DNA of 64,000 bases from assembly GCF_003966695.1 (NCBI RefSeq), contig NZ_AP018827.1, positions 2,336,501 to 2,400,500 on the forward strand, in the 5' to 3' direction. This DNA comes from Asticcacaulis excentricus. Its GTDB lineage: Bacteria > Pseudomonadota > Alphaproteobacteria > Caulobacterales > Caulobacteraceae. Position numbers and translations under genes: made by a program. The notes beneath the pieces were generated by a model. The model ran no database searches. It was not told the DNA's origin and worked only from the letters and a program-made list of their open reading frames with translations. Each line of letters opens with the position of its first letter. The stretch's first letter is position 1. Below, piece after piece: positions 35,032-44,026 of this stretch.

Positions 35032-36087
35032 TCAAACCGTTTCAAGGGGTTGCAGGGGAAGGGCGAGGTCTGGAGCCTCGCGGGCGGCCTTGAGCGCCGA
35101 TCCGTCGATCCATTGACCGACATCAACAGGGGCTTCGATCAGCCGATGGCGGAAGAGGAAGTCGGCCTGATCCTGAAAAGCGGCGACGCGCTCAGGCGAC
35201 AGAGAGACGTCGAAACTCCTGGCCAGTTTTTCGCCATATCCGGCGCGCACGGCGTCGGGCGTCGTGCCGGTTTCAGAGGCGATGATGTCGGCCACTCGCT
35301 GTGGGTTGGCGCGCGCCCAGTCGGAGGCCTGATCTATGATGCGCAGGTAAAGAGCGATCAGTTCGGGGTGATCGTTGAGAAAATGCCGGTGCACTGTGAT
35401 GGGGCGGGGCGTGCCGTTATTGATGCGCAGCACCGGATCAGACAGCGTGTTGAGATCCAGTACCACCTCAAGCCCGTGCTTGGCCTGCAAGGCGACGGCG
35501 GGCGCGCCCTTGGCATAGATCAGATCGACTTCGCCCGAAAGCAGGGCGTCTTCACTGGCCGAAGACCAGGTGCCGCCCCGTCGCTGACCATTCCAGTTGA
35601 CTTCCGGAGCGTGCAGGTCCTTCAGCGTGACGTCATCAAGCGTCAGACCGTGAAGTTTCAGCGCTGTTTCGTATCCGCGCAGCGCCATAGCCCGCCAGAT
35701 ATCGACGGCACCGGGGGCATTCGACAGACCGAGCACCTTGCCTTTCAGGGCATCAGGGGTGAGGCCACTGCCCGGACGCGCCAGCAGAAGCTGGGTTTCA
35801 TCGACCCAGGTCAAACCGACCACCACCGTATTGTCGTGCCCTTTGGCACGAGCCCAGAAGGCCGGGACGTTGCCGCCTTCGCGGAAGAGGGTGCGCAGAT
35901 CATGGTAGAAGTGCTGCGAGCGCAGCTTGGGGTCGGTGGTATCCTGAAGCGTCTGAGTGCGGAAACCGCGCGCAGTAAAGGCCTGATCGAACCAGCCATG
36001 ATGCAGGGCAATGGCTGTGGCCGTCGGAACGGGGCAACGGGTGATCCATACCGTGTCGGCGGGCACCAGCGGGGGCAGAAGCGTCAT
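35032..36087 (-). CDS. DszB-like desulfinase candidate (copy 2)
   Basis: A 351-residue protein of the periplasmic-binding fold that automated pipelines would call an ABC binding protein. It has no signal peptide. It keeps the catalytic residues of DszB, the 2-hydroxybiphenyl-2-sulfinate desulfinase: C18 in RCPVP, H59 in QHFYHD and R69 in LFREGGNVPAF. The His-to-Arg spacing (10) equals that of DszB (H60-R70), and the GG after the Arg is kept too. 'VLRINNGTPRPITVH' is shared with the other copy. I infer cytoplasmic cleavage of sulfite from a sulfinate made by the neighbouring LLM enzymes. It overlaps the nitroreductase gene at its start. Confidence 0.75.
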   Translation of the reverse strand: MTLLPPLVPADTVWITRCPVPTATAIALHHGWFDQAFTARGFRTQTLQDTTDPKLRSQHFYHDLRTLFREGGNVPAFWARAKGHDNTVVVGLTWVDETQLLLARPGSGLTPDALKGKVLGLSNAPGAVDIWRAMALRGYETALKLHGLTLDDVTLKDLHAPEVNWNGQRRGGTWSSASEDALLSGEVDLIYAKGAPAVALQAKHGLEVVLDLNTLSDPVLRINNGTPRPITVHRHFLNDHPELIALYLRIIDQASDWARANPQRVADIIASETGTTPDAVRAGYGEKLARSFDVSLSPERVAAFQDQADFLFRHRLIEAPVDVGQWIDGSALKAAREAPDLALPLQPLETV

Positions 36088-36689
36088 CAGGGTTCTCCTC
36101 TGAAACGGCCTTCGTGAACGAAGGTCTCAAACGGGCGGCGCGCGGAAGGGGCTTCCTGCGCGTGGAAGGTTTCGGGCAGGTCGTGCAGCGGGCCGCGCCG
36201 ACCAACGGCGACGGCCACGTGGACGGCGAAATTGGCGGTGAGGCCAAGGGCTGCGGGTGCGGCGGCGCGGTCGAAGCCGCCTATGGCGCGGGCACTCAGG
36301 CCCAAAAGATGCGCCTGATGGGCAAAGGCGGCCCAGGCGGCTCCTGCATCAAAGGCATGGCTGCCGACCTCTACGGTTTGACCGTTAAAGACAAAATCCG
36401 TGCGAGAAAGGACGAAGACCAAAGCGGCCGACCGGCGGGCCCAGCTCTGGTTCTTGGCATTGAGCAGGGACAGCAAGGCGTCAAATTCGGGCGTCTCGCG
36501 GTGGGCATAGACGAAGCGCACCGGCTGCGCGTTGAAGCCCGACGGAGCCCAGCGCGCGGCTTCGAAACAGGTATTCAGTTCTGCATCGGAAATCGCTTCG
36601 CCGCTGAGGGCGCGGCTGGACCAGCGTTCGACAAAGGCCGGGTCAACCGGGAAGGCCGCACGGCGGGCGGTGGTGTCGTCAAAGCTCAT
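36087..36689 (-). CDS. Nitroreductase-family flavoprotein
   Basis: A 200-residue nitroreductase-fold protein: 'RWSSRALSGEAISDAELNTCFEAARWAPSGFNAQPVRFVY' is the FMN-binding signature, and 'LGLSARAIGGFD' and 'VAVGRRG' complete the site. Such proteins use NAD(P)H to reduce FMN or nitro compounds. In this operon it may supply reduced FMN to the two LLM monooxygenases, taking the place of SsuE or DszD. Starts and stops overlap with both neighbours (by one to four bases). Confidence 0.85.
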   Translation of the reverse strand: MSFDDTTARRAAFPVDPAFVERWSSRALSGEAISDAELNTCFEAARWAPSGFNAQPVRFVYAHRETPEFDALLSLLNAKNQSWARRSAALVFVLSRTDFVFNGQTVEVGSHAFDAGAAWAAFAHQAHLLGLSARAIGGFDRAAAPAALGLTANFAVHVAVAVGRRGPLHDLPETFHAQEAPSARRPFETFVHEGRFRGEP

Positions 36690-37528
36690 CTGGGCTCTCC
36701 CTTGTGCAGGGGAACGACGGTCGCGTTATCTTCTGGGGTTTCGGTCAATTCAGCGATGATTTCGTCTTTCAGCCGGTGCAGAACGGGCGAAGCGCGATCA
36801 CGCGGATGTGGCAGCTCGACATCGACCGTGTGGACGATGCGGCCGGGATTGGCCTGCATGACGACGACGCGATCCCCCAGATAAAGCGCTTCTTCGACAT
36901 CGTGGGTAATCATGATCATGGTGGCCCCGCTGGCCAGCCAGATGCGCTGAAGCTCCTTTTGCAGGTGAATGCGCGTCAGGGCATCCAACGCCCCGAACGG
37001 CTCGTCCAGCAGCAGGACCTTGGGCTCATTGACCAGTGCGCGGGCGATGGCGGCCCGCTGCGCCATGCCGCCCGACAACTGATGCGGCCAGGCCTTTTCA
37101 AAGCCCTTCAGACCGACGAGCGCAATGTGTTCGGCGACCAGCTTGGCTTTGGCGGCCTTTGACAAGGGCCGGTTGGTCAGGGCGAGCGCGATATTGTCTT
37201 CCAACGTCATCCACGGAAAGAGCCGGTGATCCTGAAACACCAGCCCGCGTTCCAGCGAGGTGCCGACGACACGCTGTCCATCGAGCGTAATCGTCCCCTC
37301 ATAGGCATCATCGAGCCCCGCGATCAGACGCAGCAGCGTGGACTTGCCGCAGCCGGACGGCCCGACTATGGAGACGAACTCGCCGGGATTGACGCTGAGG
37401 TCGAACCCCGCCAGCACCTTCAGTTCACGATCCCGGAAATTGAACTGCTTGCGTATGCCTTTGAGCGTAAGGGCTCCGGTTTGACGGGGCGGCGCACCGG
37501 TAAGGCTGGACGGAGAAACATAGTCCAT
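36686..37528 (-). CDS. ssuB: SsuB/TauB-type ABC transporter ATPase
   Basis: A 280-residue ATPase of the nitrate/sulfonate/taurine importer class. Walker A is GPSGCGKST, the Q loop is 'LVFQDHRLFPWMTLEDNI', the signature is LSGGMAQRAAIARAL and Walker B is VLLLDEPFGALD, followed by the THD switch His. It powers the two permeases encoded next. It overlaps the nitroreductase gene by four bases. The gene symbol marks the class only. Confidence 0.9.
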   Translation of the reverse strand: MDYVSPSSLTGAPPRQTGALTLKGIRKQFNFRDRELKVLAGFDLSVNPGEFVSIVGPSGCGKSTLLRLIAGLDDAYEGTITLDGQRVVGTSLERGLVFQDHRLFPWMTLEDNIALALTNRPLSKAAKAKLVAEHIALVGLKGFEKAWPHQLSGGMAQRAAIARALVNEPKVLLLDEPFGALDALTRIHLQKELQRIWLASGATMIMITHDVEEALYLGDRVVVMQANPGRIVHTVDVELPHPRDRASPVLHRLKDEIIAELTETPEDNATVVPLHKGEPR

Positions 37529-37537
37529 TGGTAACTC

Positions 37538-38317
37538 CTAAAGGCGGACACTGCGCCAACTGAGAAGGCGCTGGCTGAGTTGACGGATGAGGGCGTTGAG
37601 CAGAAAACCGGTAAGGCCGACGAACAGAACGCAGACCAGCACGACGTCGAGCCGGGCCTGAAGCTGGGCCTGTTGCATCATCGCACCCAGGCCGAAACCC
37701 GAAGAGAACAGCAGTTCCACGCCGATGGTCGCGATCCAGGTAAAGGCCAGCGCCTGAAACAGGCCGGTAAACACAGACGGTAAGGCGGCCGGCCACCGCA
37801 CCCGCCAGAAGGTCTGCCATGCATTGAGGCGATAGATGCGGCTGACATCGAGCAGGCGCGCCTCGGCCTGTTTCAGGCCCTCAAAGGTGAACAGAACCGT
37901 CGGATAGAAGGCGGATAAGGCGACGATGATCAGCTTGGCGCCATCGCCAGACCCGAACCACAGCCCGATCAGAGGCAACCAGCCAAGGATCGGCACCTGA
38001 CGCAGGCTGTTATAAAGCGGGGACACGGCCCATTCGACGGGTTTGGACAGGCCCATGACCGTGCCTACGGCCATGCCGATGCTGCCGCCGATCAGCAATC
38101 CGGCAAAGGCGCGCCCAAGGCTGGCGAGATAGGCGCTGCCCAGTTCACCGGAGCCGAAGGTATCGCTCAAGGCCTGACCGATCTGGGCAAAGGAGACGTA
38201 GGCGAGCGCTTGTGCGCCGTCCTGAGCCGACTGATGGTCCCACCACAGGAAGAACAGCACCGGTGGAAGAAATCCGATCAGAGGCAGAAGCGTCCTGACG
38301 TTGAAGATTTTGGACAT
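37538..38317 (-). CDS. SsuC-type ABC permease (second)
   Basis: A 259-residue permease with six membrane helices and the EAA-type loop 'EARLLDVSRIYRLNAWQTFWRVRWPAALPSVFTGL'. It belongs to the nitrate/sulfonate/bicarbonate importer group. ATG 38317 (MSKIFNVRTLLP) is chosen; the longer frame from 38401 lies inside the upstream gene. With the other permease it may form a heterodimer, unlike the usual SsuC homodimer. Confidence 0.88.
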   Translation of the reverse strand: MSKIFNVRTLLPLIGFLPPVLFFLWWDHQSAQDGAQALAYVSFAQIGQALSDTFGSGELGSAYLASLGRAFAGLLIGGSIGMAVGTVMGLSKPVEWAVSPLYNSLRQVPILGWLPLIGLWFGSGDGAKLIIVALSAFYPTVLFTFEGLKQAEARLLDVSRIYRLNAWQTFWRVRWPAALPSVFTGLFQALAFTWIATIGVELLFSSGFGLGAMMQQAQLQARLDVVLVCVLFVGLTGFLLNALIRQLSQRLLSWRSVRL

Positions 38318-38318
38318 G

Positions 38319-39119
38319 CTACGCCGCCTTCCAGCGCAGAGCATGCGCTTGCAGAAGCTGAAACAGTCGATCAAGCGCGAAGCCGATAACGCCGGCGACA
38401 ATCACGCCCGCCATGACGATGTCGAGGCGGAACATCTGTCGTCCCATCTCCATCATCTGCCCCAGACCGGAGTCGGCGACGATCAGTTCCGCCGCCACCA
38501 GCACCAGCCAGGCGCGGGTCAGGCTGAGGCGCACGCCGGCGAGAATATGGGGCAGGGTGGCGGGGATCAGTATGCGGGTGACCAGCATCCAGGGCGGTGT
38601 CCGGTACAGGGCGGCGACCTCAAAATGAGCGCGCGGCAGGCCCTTGACGCTGTCGTAGGCCGCAAGCGCCACCGGGAAAAAGGCGGCCTTGGCGATGACG
38701 ACGATCTTGAACAAATCGTCGATACCCAGCAGCAGGATCAGCATGGGGATGAAGGCCAGAACCGGCACCTGACGCACGGCCTGAAAGGTCGGGCCGAACA
38801 GCCGCTCGACCGTCTTCGACAGCGCCATCACCAGCCCGAACAGCAGGCCGAGCGCGGTGCCGCTGCCGAACCCCCAGACCAGCCGGTTCAGGCTTTCGGA
38901 CAGATGGCGCTGGAGCTCGCCCGTCCGGATGATTTCAACGAAAGCGGCAAGAACCGCCGCTGGGGAAACGAGGACTTCGGGCGGGAATATCCGCAACGCC
39001 GTGATCGTCTGCCACAGAAGCAGCAGCGCCAGAGGCGAGCCGACCGACAGGATCAGTCGCCAGTTTGTCCCTTCGGCTTGCTTGAGTCGTAGCCGCAGCA
39101 GGAGATCAGGCTGGGTCAT
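38319..39119 (-). CDS. SsuC-type ABC permease (first)
   Basis: A 266-residue six-helix permease of the same class, with 'SVKGLPRAHFEVAALYRTPPWMLVTRILIPATLPHILAGVR' as the EAA loop that contacts the ATPase. It is a paralogue of the following permease but not a recent copy. It overlaps the MFS gene upstream by 14 bases and is separated from the next ATG by a single base, which argues for co-translation. Confidence 0.88.
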   Translation of the reverse strand: MTQPDLLLRLRLKQAEGTNWRLILSVGSPLALLLLWQTITALRIFPPEVLVSPAAVLAAFVEIIRTGELQRHLSESLNRLVWGFGSGTALGLLFGLVMALSKTVERLFGPTFQAVRQVPVLAFIPMLILLLGIDDLFKIVVIAKAAFFPVALAAYDSVKGLPRAHFEVAALYRTPPWMLVTRILIPATLPHILAGVRLSLTRAWLVLVAAELIVADSGLGQMMEMGRQMFRLDIVMAGVIVAGVIGFALDRLFQLLQAHALRWKAA

Positions 39120-40440
39120 GGGGAGCGCCTTTGACGAGGAAGAAGAGGAGGGCTGCGGCCAGCCACAGAACCGGCAACCACAGGAGGTAAATCGCCTGTA
39201 CCGCCACAGCCTTGGAGACGAAGCCGCCGCTGAGCGCGCCGAGCGTTGATCCGGTCATGGACGACAGGTTGTAAAGGCCGGAAATCTTGGACTTTTCGCC
39301 GGGATGGTGGCTGAGCAGACGCATATTGACGAGGTGGACGAGGGCACTACCGGCGCTCAGAAGCACAGCCCCGAGGGCCAGTTGGACAAAGCCCTGTGCT
39401 GTCCCCAGCGTGATCAGTGCCGCCGTGGCCAGTAACAGGCCAGCACTGTAAGCGGCCCACTTATTCAGCCCCTGCGTCAGACGCCCACCCAGGAACAGAG
39501 CGAGGACCGTCATGGCCCCGTGGCAGAGCATGACGTGCACGCCGTCCTCTTTGGAAAGCCCGTTAAGATGACTGGCCACGACGATGATGAAACTGGCAAA
39601 CAGGGAGCCGGTCGCCGAAGAGATGAACTCGATCAGGCACGACTCCGACACGTCCCGATGCTTCAGCAGGCTACGCGCTTCGCTCAGAATGTGTTTGGCC
39701 GACAAGGATTTATCGGTGGCGGGCGCTTCATCGGTGAAGAAGAACAGAGAGCCGATCGCCATGATGCCGAACAGACCAGCGATGATGGCGAACACCCAGG
39801 GGTAGCTCAGGTGCGGCACCAGCAACGTCGCCAGAGCCGGACCAACCAGCGCCATACCGGCGGTCAGGGCCCCGCGGTACCACCCGGCCTTACCAAGGCC
39901 GATACGGTGCAATTGCGCCAGAAAGGTCGAGTTCATCGAGACGATGCGGAAGGGGATGCACAGGCCGATCGACAGTCGGGCGATGGCCAGCCCAACCCAA
40001 CTGCTTGCAAAGGGTATAAACAGATTGGCGATCAAAGGGCCTGTGGAAGCGATGGCATAGACGCGGCGCGCTCCGAAGCGGGCGATGATAAAGCCCGCGG
40101 GCACGGTGACCAGCACCATCCCGATCGACTCCATGGCCATGATCAGGCCGATTTCAAAAGGTTGCGCGCCGATCGACAGGGCAAAGAACTGCGTCACGAC
40201 CTTCGCAAGGCCGATGGAAACCCCGCTGAGCAAGGCCAGCGAGGAAAAGCCGGTCAGGAACAGCCAGGGGGAGGACGCCAATTTTGCTGTCGTCGGGCCA
40301 TCCCCCACATTCGGTTCTGAGGGAAGGGCGGGTTTAGTCGGCGCAAGACTAAATTCCGCTATTAACCCCACCCCCCGCCTTTCGGCTGGGCCGTCCTCTG
40401 AAGTCAGGGGACGGGCTGAACGCTCTGCATTAAGGCTCAT
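39106..40440 (-). CDS. MFS transporter
   Basis: A 444-residue major facilitator protein. A polar N-terminus of about 50 residues is followed by twelve predicted helices, with the loop motif 'GFIIARFGARRVYAIA' between helices 2 and 3. Substrate is unknown. Its place between the binding-protein and permease genes suggests export of a desulfurised product or of sulfite, or a second import route. It overlaps the binding-protein gene by four bases. Confidence 0.85.
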   Translation of the reverse strand: MSLNAERSARPLTSEDGPAERRGVGLIAEFSLAPTKPALPSEPNVGDGPTTAKLASSPWLFLTGFSSLALLSGVSIGLAKVVTQFFALSIGAQPFEIGLIMAMESIGMVLVTVPAGFIIARFGARRVYAIASTGPLIANLFIPFASSWVGLAIARLSIGLCIPFRIVSMNSTFLAQLHRIGLGKAGWYRGALTAGMALVGPALATLLVPHLSYPWVFAIIAGLFGIMAIGSLFFFTDEAPATDKSLSAKHILSEARSLLKHRDVSESCLIEFISSATGSLFASFIIVVASHLNGLSKEDGVHVMLCHGAMTVLALFLGGRLTQGLNKWAAYSAGLLLATAALITLGTAQGFVQLALGAVLLSAGSALVHLVNMRLLSHHPGEKSKISGLYNLSSMTGSTLGALSGGFVSKAVAVQAIYLLWLPVLWLAAALLFFLVKGAPHDPA

Positions 40441-41528
40441 AGTTGGGTCACCGGGGTTTCGTTCCAGAAACCGTCGAGCTTCAGCGCTTTAAGCCCGGCA
40501 TTGACGAAGGTCGGATCGACAAAGTCGCGGGTGGCGACCTCTTTCTGAACCAGCTTGTTGGTGAAGGTGTATTTCGACACATCGTCAAAATGCGAGACAA
40601 AGGCCTGATCTATGATGGGAGAGAAATTGTCTTTCCACGCCCCGCCCTTGTTGGCCAGATCGCGTTCGACGACGCTGACCGGACTATTGCCGCGCGACGC
40701 CAGCTCCAGGTACGCCGTGCGGTTTTCGGGCTGCGAGGCCCAATGCGCCGCCTTCAGATAGGCATTGACCACCCGTTGCGTAAGTTCAGGGTGTTCGGCG
40801 GTAAAAGCGCTGCGGGCGAACAATCCCGTACGCATCTTCCATTCCGGATGCGACGCCGTGGACCAGATGATCGTGCCTGCGCCCTTGTCTTCCTGAAGCA
40901 GGGCCTCGGACAGGGTAAAGACGGCATCGACCTTACCCGAAGACAGCGCAGAATAGGCCGCCTGTGGATTGAGGTTGTAGATTTTGAAATCGTTGAGCGT
41001 CAGACCCTTTGAGTCCAGCAGCTTGGCCAGCGTCAGTTCCCACGGGCGGCCGCGGTGGATGGCTAGCGACTTGCCTTTCAGGTCTTCGATGGATTTGGCC
41101 TCAAGACCTTTACGCACGATCAGATAGGCATTGTTCCCGGGGCCTGAGGAGGTGATGGCGCGGATATCCACGCCACCGGATTTGGCAATCAGCGCCGGAA
41201 AATCGCCATAGCCCGCGAAGTCGATGCGCCTGGCCGCAAAACTTTCGTTGATCAACGGCCCACCGACAGAGGTCGGCACCGGGAAGAAGGCCAGCTTGAC
41301 GCCCTTTGACGCCAATTCGCTCTCAAGCCAGCCCTGATTGATAACGACCTGAGTGAGCCCGTTATAGGTTTGCTTGCCCTGATAAGGATAGGAGATGGCG
41401 GCAATCGTCACAGTGGCGGGCAGGGCGGTGGATTTGGTCGCCGCCCTGTCGCCCGCGCGGTTGCCACACGCGCCAAGTGCGGCCGCGCTGCTGCCCATCA
41501 GGCCCGCGATAAGGGTACGTCTGAGCAT
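40437..41528 (-). CDS. SsuA/TauA-type substrate-binding lipoprotein
   Basis: A 363-residue binding protein with a lipoprotein signal: MLRRTLIAGLMGSSAAALGA then C21. Mature sequence features 'VNQGWLESEL'-like 'VVINQGWLESELASKG', 'GGPLINESFAARRIDFAGYGDFPALIAKSGG', 'EDLKGKSLAIHRGRPWE' and 'LSSGKVDAVFTLSEAL' are typical of sulfonate-binding proteins. It delivers substrate to the permease pair. It is the only true exported binding protein in the operon, which makes the two unexported DszB-like proteins stand out. Confidence 0.9.
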   Translation of the reverse strand: MLRRTLIAGLMGSSAAALGACGNRAGDRAATKSTALPATVTIAAISYPYQGKQTYNGLTQVVINQGWLESELASKGVKLAFFPVPTSVGGPLINESFAARRIDFAGYGDFPALIAKSGGVDIRAITSSGPGNNAYLIVRKGLEAKSIEDLKGKSLAIHRGRPWELTLAKLLDSKGLTLNDFKIYNLNPQAAYSALSSGKVDAVFTLSEALLQEDKGAGTIIWSTASHPEWKMRTGLFARSAFTAEHPELTQRVVNAYLKAAHWASQPENRTAYLELASRGNSPVSVVERDLANKGGAWKDNFSPIIDQAFVSHFDDVSKYTFTNKLVQKEVATRDFVDPTFVNAGLKALKLDGFWNETPVTQL

Positions 41529-41539
41529 CTGTGCCTCCC

Positions 41540-43999
41540 TCAGAACTTGGCCGCCAGCGTCACCCCGAAGGTGCGCGGGTCGCCATAGGTGGTCAGACGC
41601 GCGCCCTGCTGAGTGCCGAAGGTCAGGATCTTGTAGGTTTCGTCGGTCAGGTTGCGCACATAGGCGCTCACCTCATACCTGTCGCCGAAGGCGGCGGTGA
41701 TACGGGCATTACCGAGCGCGTAGCCCTTTTGCCGCTGGTACTGGCTGACGAGGTAGTCGAGCTTCGACGGATCGTCTTCCTGCGCATTGACGGTGAACCA
41801 CTGTGAGGTGCGGTAGCTCCAGTCGCTTTGCAGTGTCACGTCGCCGAAATCGGTCGGAATGCGATATTCAACGGCTACAGTCCCGGAAAATTTCGGGGCC
41901 CGTGTGAACTCGTTGCCTTTACCGAACAACTGACCGGTATTGGGGTTGTTGGGGATAAAGTTGTCGGTGTATTCGGTGTCGAGCGTCCCCAGCGCCGCAT
42001 CAATGCGCAGATTGGTCGTCGGACGCGCCGAAAGGTCCAGTTCGATCCCGCGTGACCAGCCCTGGGCGTTGATCAGGCGCGCTGCGAAGGCCGTCGTGCC
42101 GCCGGTGACGATGGGCACCCCCTGCACCAGCACCTGCGCCTTTTTGTAGTCGTAGTAGAAGGCCGACAGGTTCAGACGCAGCTTCTTGTCCCACCATTGC
42201 GATTTCAGACCGCCTTCGTAGGAGTAGAGATCTTCCGGCTCGATGCCGTTCGGGTCAAACTGGTTCGATTGGGTGGCTGAGGCCTGAAAGGTGCCGGAAC
42301 GGAAGCCGCGCGCGTGCTTGGCATAGATCAGAATATCGTCGGACAGCTTGTATTGCGGGGTAATATCCCAGGTCCAGCGGTTCCAGGTTTTCGAAGGCGA
42401 GGAGACAAAAGGCGCATAGGGGGTGGTCGCCGTGACAGACGACCGCAGCCACCACTGGCCCGGATTGGTGAAGGTCACCAGTGGCTGAGCCGCTGTCGGC
42501 GTATTGGCGGGATTGACGGTATTGCCCCGGCGCGTCGCGGCTTCGCCCGCGCCGTTAAAGATGTTTATTGTAGCGTCACGCTGTTCCGAGGTGTAGCGCA
42601 GCCCGCCGGTAATTGAGAAGCGGTCGGTGATATTCCACGTCCCTGACCCGAAAAGCGCATAGGACTTGGCTTCCTGATCATATTTCACATTCTGGAAGTA
42701 GGTGTGGCGCCAGCGCTGGGCACCGGTGCCGCGATCCAGATAGGCCGTGGTCTGCGTGGTTGCCGTTGAGGAGTCAGACGAGAAGTCTTCCCAGAAGTAG
42801 TGGAAGCCGGCAATCCAGTTGAAACGATCCGCCCGTGGCGAGGTGAGGCGGAATTCCTGCGTAAACTGACGGCTTTCGATGTCGGCATAAGACCGCGAGC
42901 CTTCAAAGGGTGTAAAGTCCCCGTCGGACTTCGACACCTGACGACCATTGTCGGCAGCGGTAATCGAGGTCAGGGTGTAATCACCCCGCGACCAGTTGAG
43001 CGTCAGCGTTGCACCTGTCTGATCGGTCTTGGATGAGCCATCCACATTGGACGCACCGACATCAGGAGCCTTGGTTGCGGCGTTTCCGTAGTCATCAAAG
43101 CCCGCGCTCGCACCTTTGAAGGTCGCATTGTCGGGATAGGCCGGCTCGATATAGCGCGCAATCGGCGTGCCGTCCGAGTTGCGGGCCCGCAGAGACAACA
43201 GCGCTTCGAAATCGTCGTTCGGACGATAGAGTAACTGAAAGCGAACGGCGGAGTCGCTCACCTTGCCGAAATCGTCTTCGCCCGTGACTGTGTTGGTCGC
43301 TATGCCGCCACGCTTTTCGGTGCTGAACGACAAACGCGCCGCCAGTGTCTCTGACAATGGACCCGTCACGGCACCCTGTGCGTTATAGCTGTCGAAATTA
43401 CCCAGCCCAACCCGGGCAAATCCGCCCGGCGTAAACTGCGGTTTGCGCGAGACGTAGTGAATCGCCCCGCCAACCGTATTCTTGCCCCATAGCGTGCCTT
43501 GCGGCCCCCTCAAAACTTCGACGCGATCAAGGTCAAAGGCCGGAAAGGCCTGAAACCAAGGTGCATTGAGATAAACTTCGTCTACATAGACACCGACCGG
43601 GTTGACGACATTAGCCGCCGGATCGTTCGAGCCGATGCCGCGGATGAACCAGCGCGGGCGATTGCGCGACTCGGTTTGGGCAGCGGACGCATTTGGGATG
43701 AACCGCACCACATCGCCAGCCGAGCGGATTTCCTGCCGTTCCAGCGCGCTGCCTGACACCACGCTGAGGGCGGTCGGCACCTTCTGGGCGCTCTCGGAGC
43801 GCTTGTTGGCCGTAACCACCACGGTTTCAACGGCGCCAGCCTTGTCATTGCGACGCAGGGCGGCCTCTTCGGCGGCTTGGCGCGTGATCGACTGATCGTC
43901 CGCCGGGGTTGTCTCATTGGCAAAGGCGGGGACCGTAAAGGCAATAAGGGTCGTGGAGGCGAGCCAAAGCGCGCGCCGTCCGATAAGGGAGGTCGTCAT
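41540..43999 (-). CDS. TonB-dependent outer membrane receptor
   Basis: An 819-residue receptor. It has a Sec signal (to about residue 27), then a plug domain with 'VVTANKRSESAQKVPTALSVV' and 'RGIGSNDPAANVVNPVGVYVDEVY', 'LRGPQGTLWGKNTVGGAIHY', and a long barrel ending 'RTFGVTLAAKF'. The terminal Phe and the final aromatic pattern suit BamA insertion. In Caulobacterales these receptors import many organic compounds, not only iron complexes. Its place in this operon suggests uptake of a bulky organosulfur substrate. Confidence 0.92.
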   Translation of the reverse strand: MTTSLIGRRALWLASTTLIAFTVPAFANETTPADDQSITRQAAEEAALRRNDKAGAVETVVVTANKRSESAQKVPTALSVVSGSALERQEIRSAGDVVRFIPNASAAQTESRNRPRWFIRGIGSNDPAANVVNPVGVYVDEVYLNAPWFQAFPAFDLDRVEVLRGPQGTLWGKNTVGGAIHYVSRKPQFTPGGFARVGLGNFDSYNAQGAVTGPLSETLAARLSFSTEKRGGIATNTVTGEDDFGKVSDSAVRFQLLYRPNDDFEALLSLRARNSDGTPIARYIEPAYPDNATFKGASAGFDDYGNAATKAPDVGASNVDGSSKTDQTGATLTLNWSRGDYTLTSITAADNGRQVSKSDGDFTPFEGSRSYADIESRQFTQEFRLTSPRADRFNWIAGFHYFWEDFSSDSSTATTQTTAYLDRGTGAQRWRHTYFQNVKYDQEAKSYALFGSGTWNITDRFSITGGLRYTSEQRDATINIFNGAGEAATRRGNTVNPANTPTAAQPLVTFTNPGQWWLRSSVTATTPYAPFVSSPSKTWNRWTWDITPQYKLSDDILIYAKHARGFRSGTFQASATQSNQFDPNGIEPEDLYSYEGGLKSQWWDKKLRLNLSAFYYDYKKAQVLVQGVPIVTGGTTAFAARLINAQGWSRGIELDLSARPTTNLRIDAALGTLDTEYTDNFIPNNPNTGQLFGKGNEFTRAPKFSGTVAVEYRIPTDFGDVTLQSDWSYRTSQWFTVNAQEDDPSKLDYLVSQYQRQKGYALGNARITAAFGDRYEVSAYVRNLTDETYKILTFGTQQGARLTTYGDPRTFGVTLAAKF

Positions 44000-44026
44000 A
44001 AGAGAAGCTTCTTTTTATCTGTCGGG

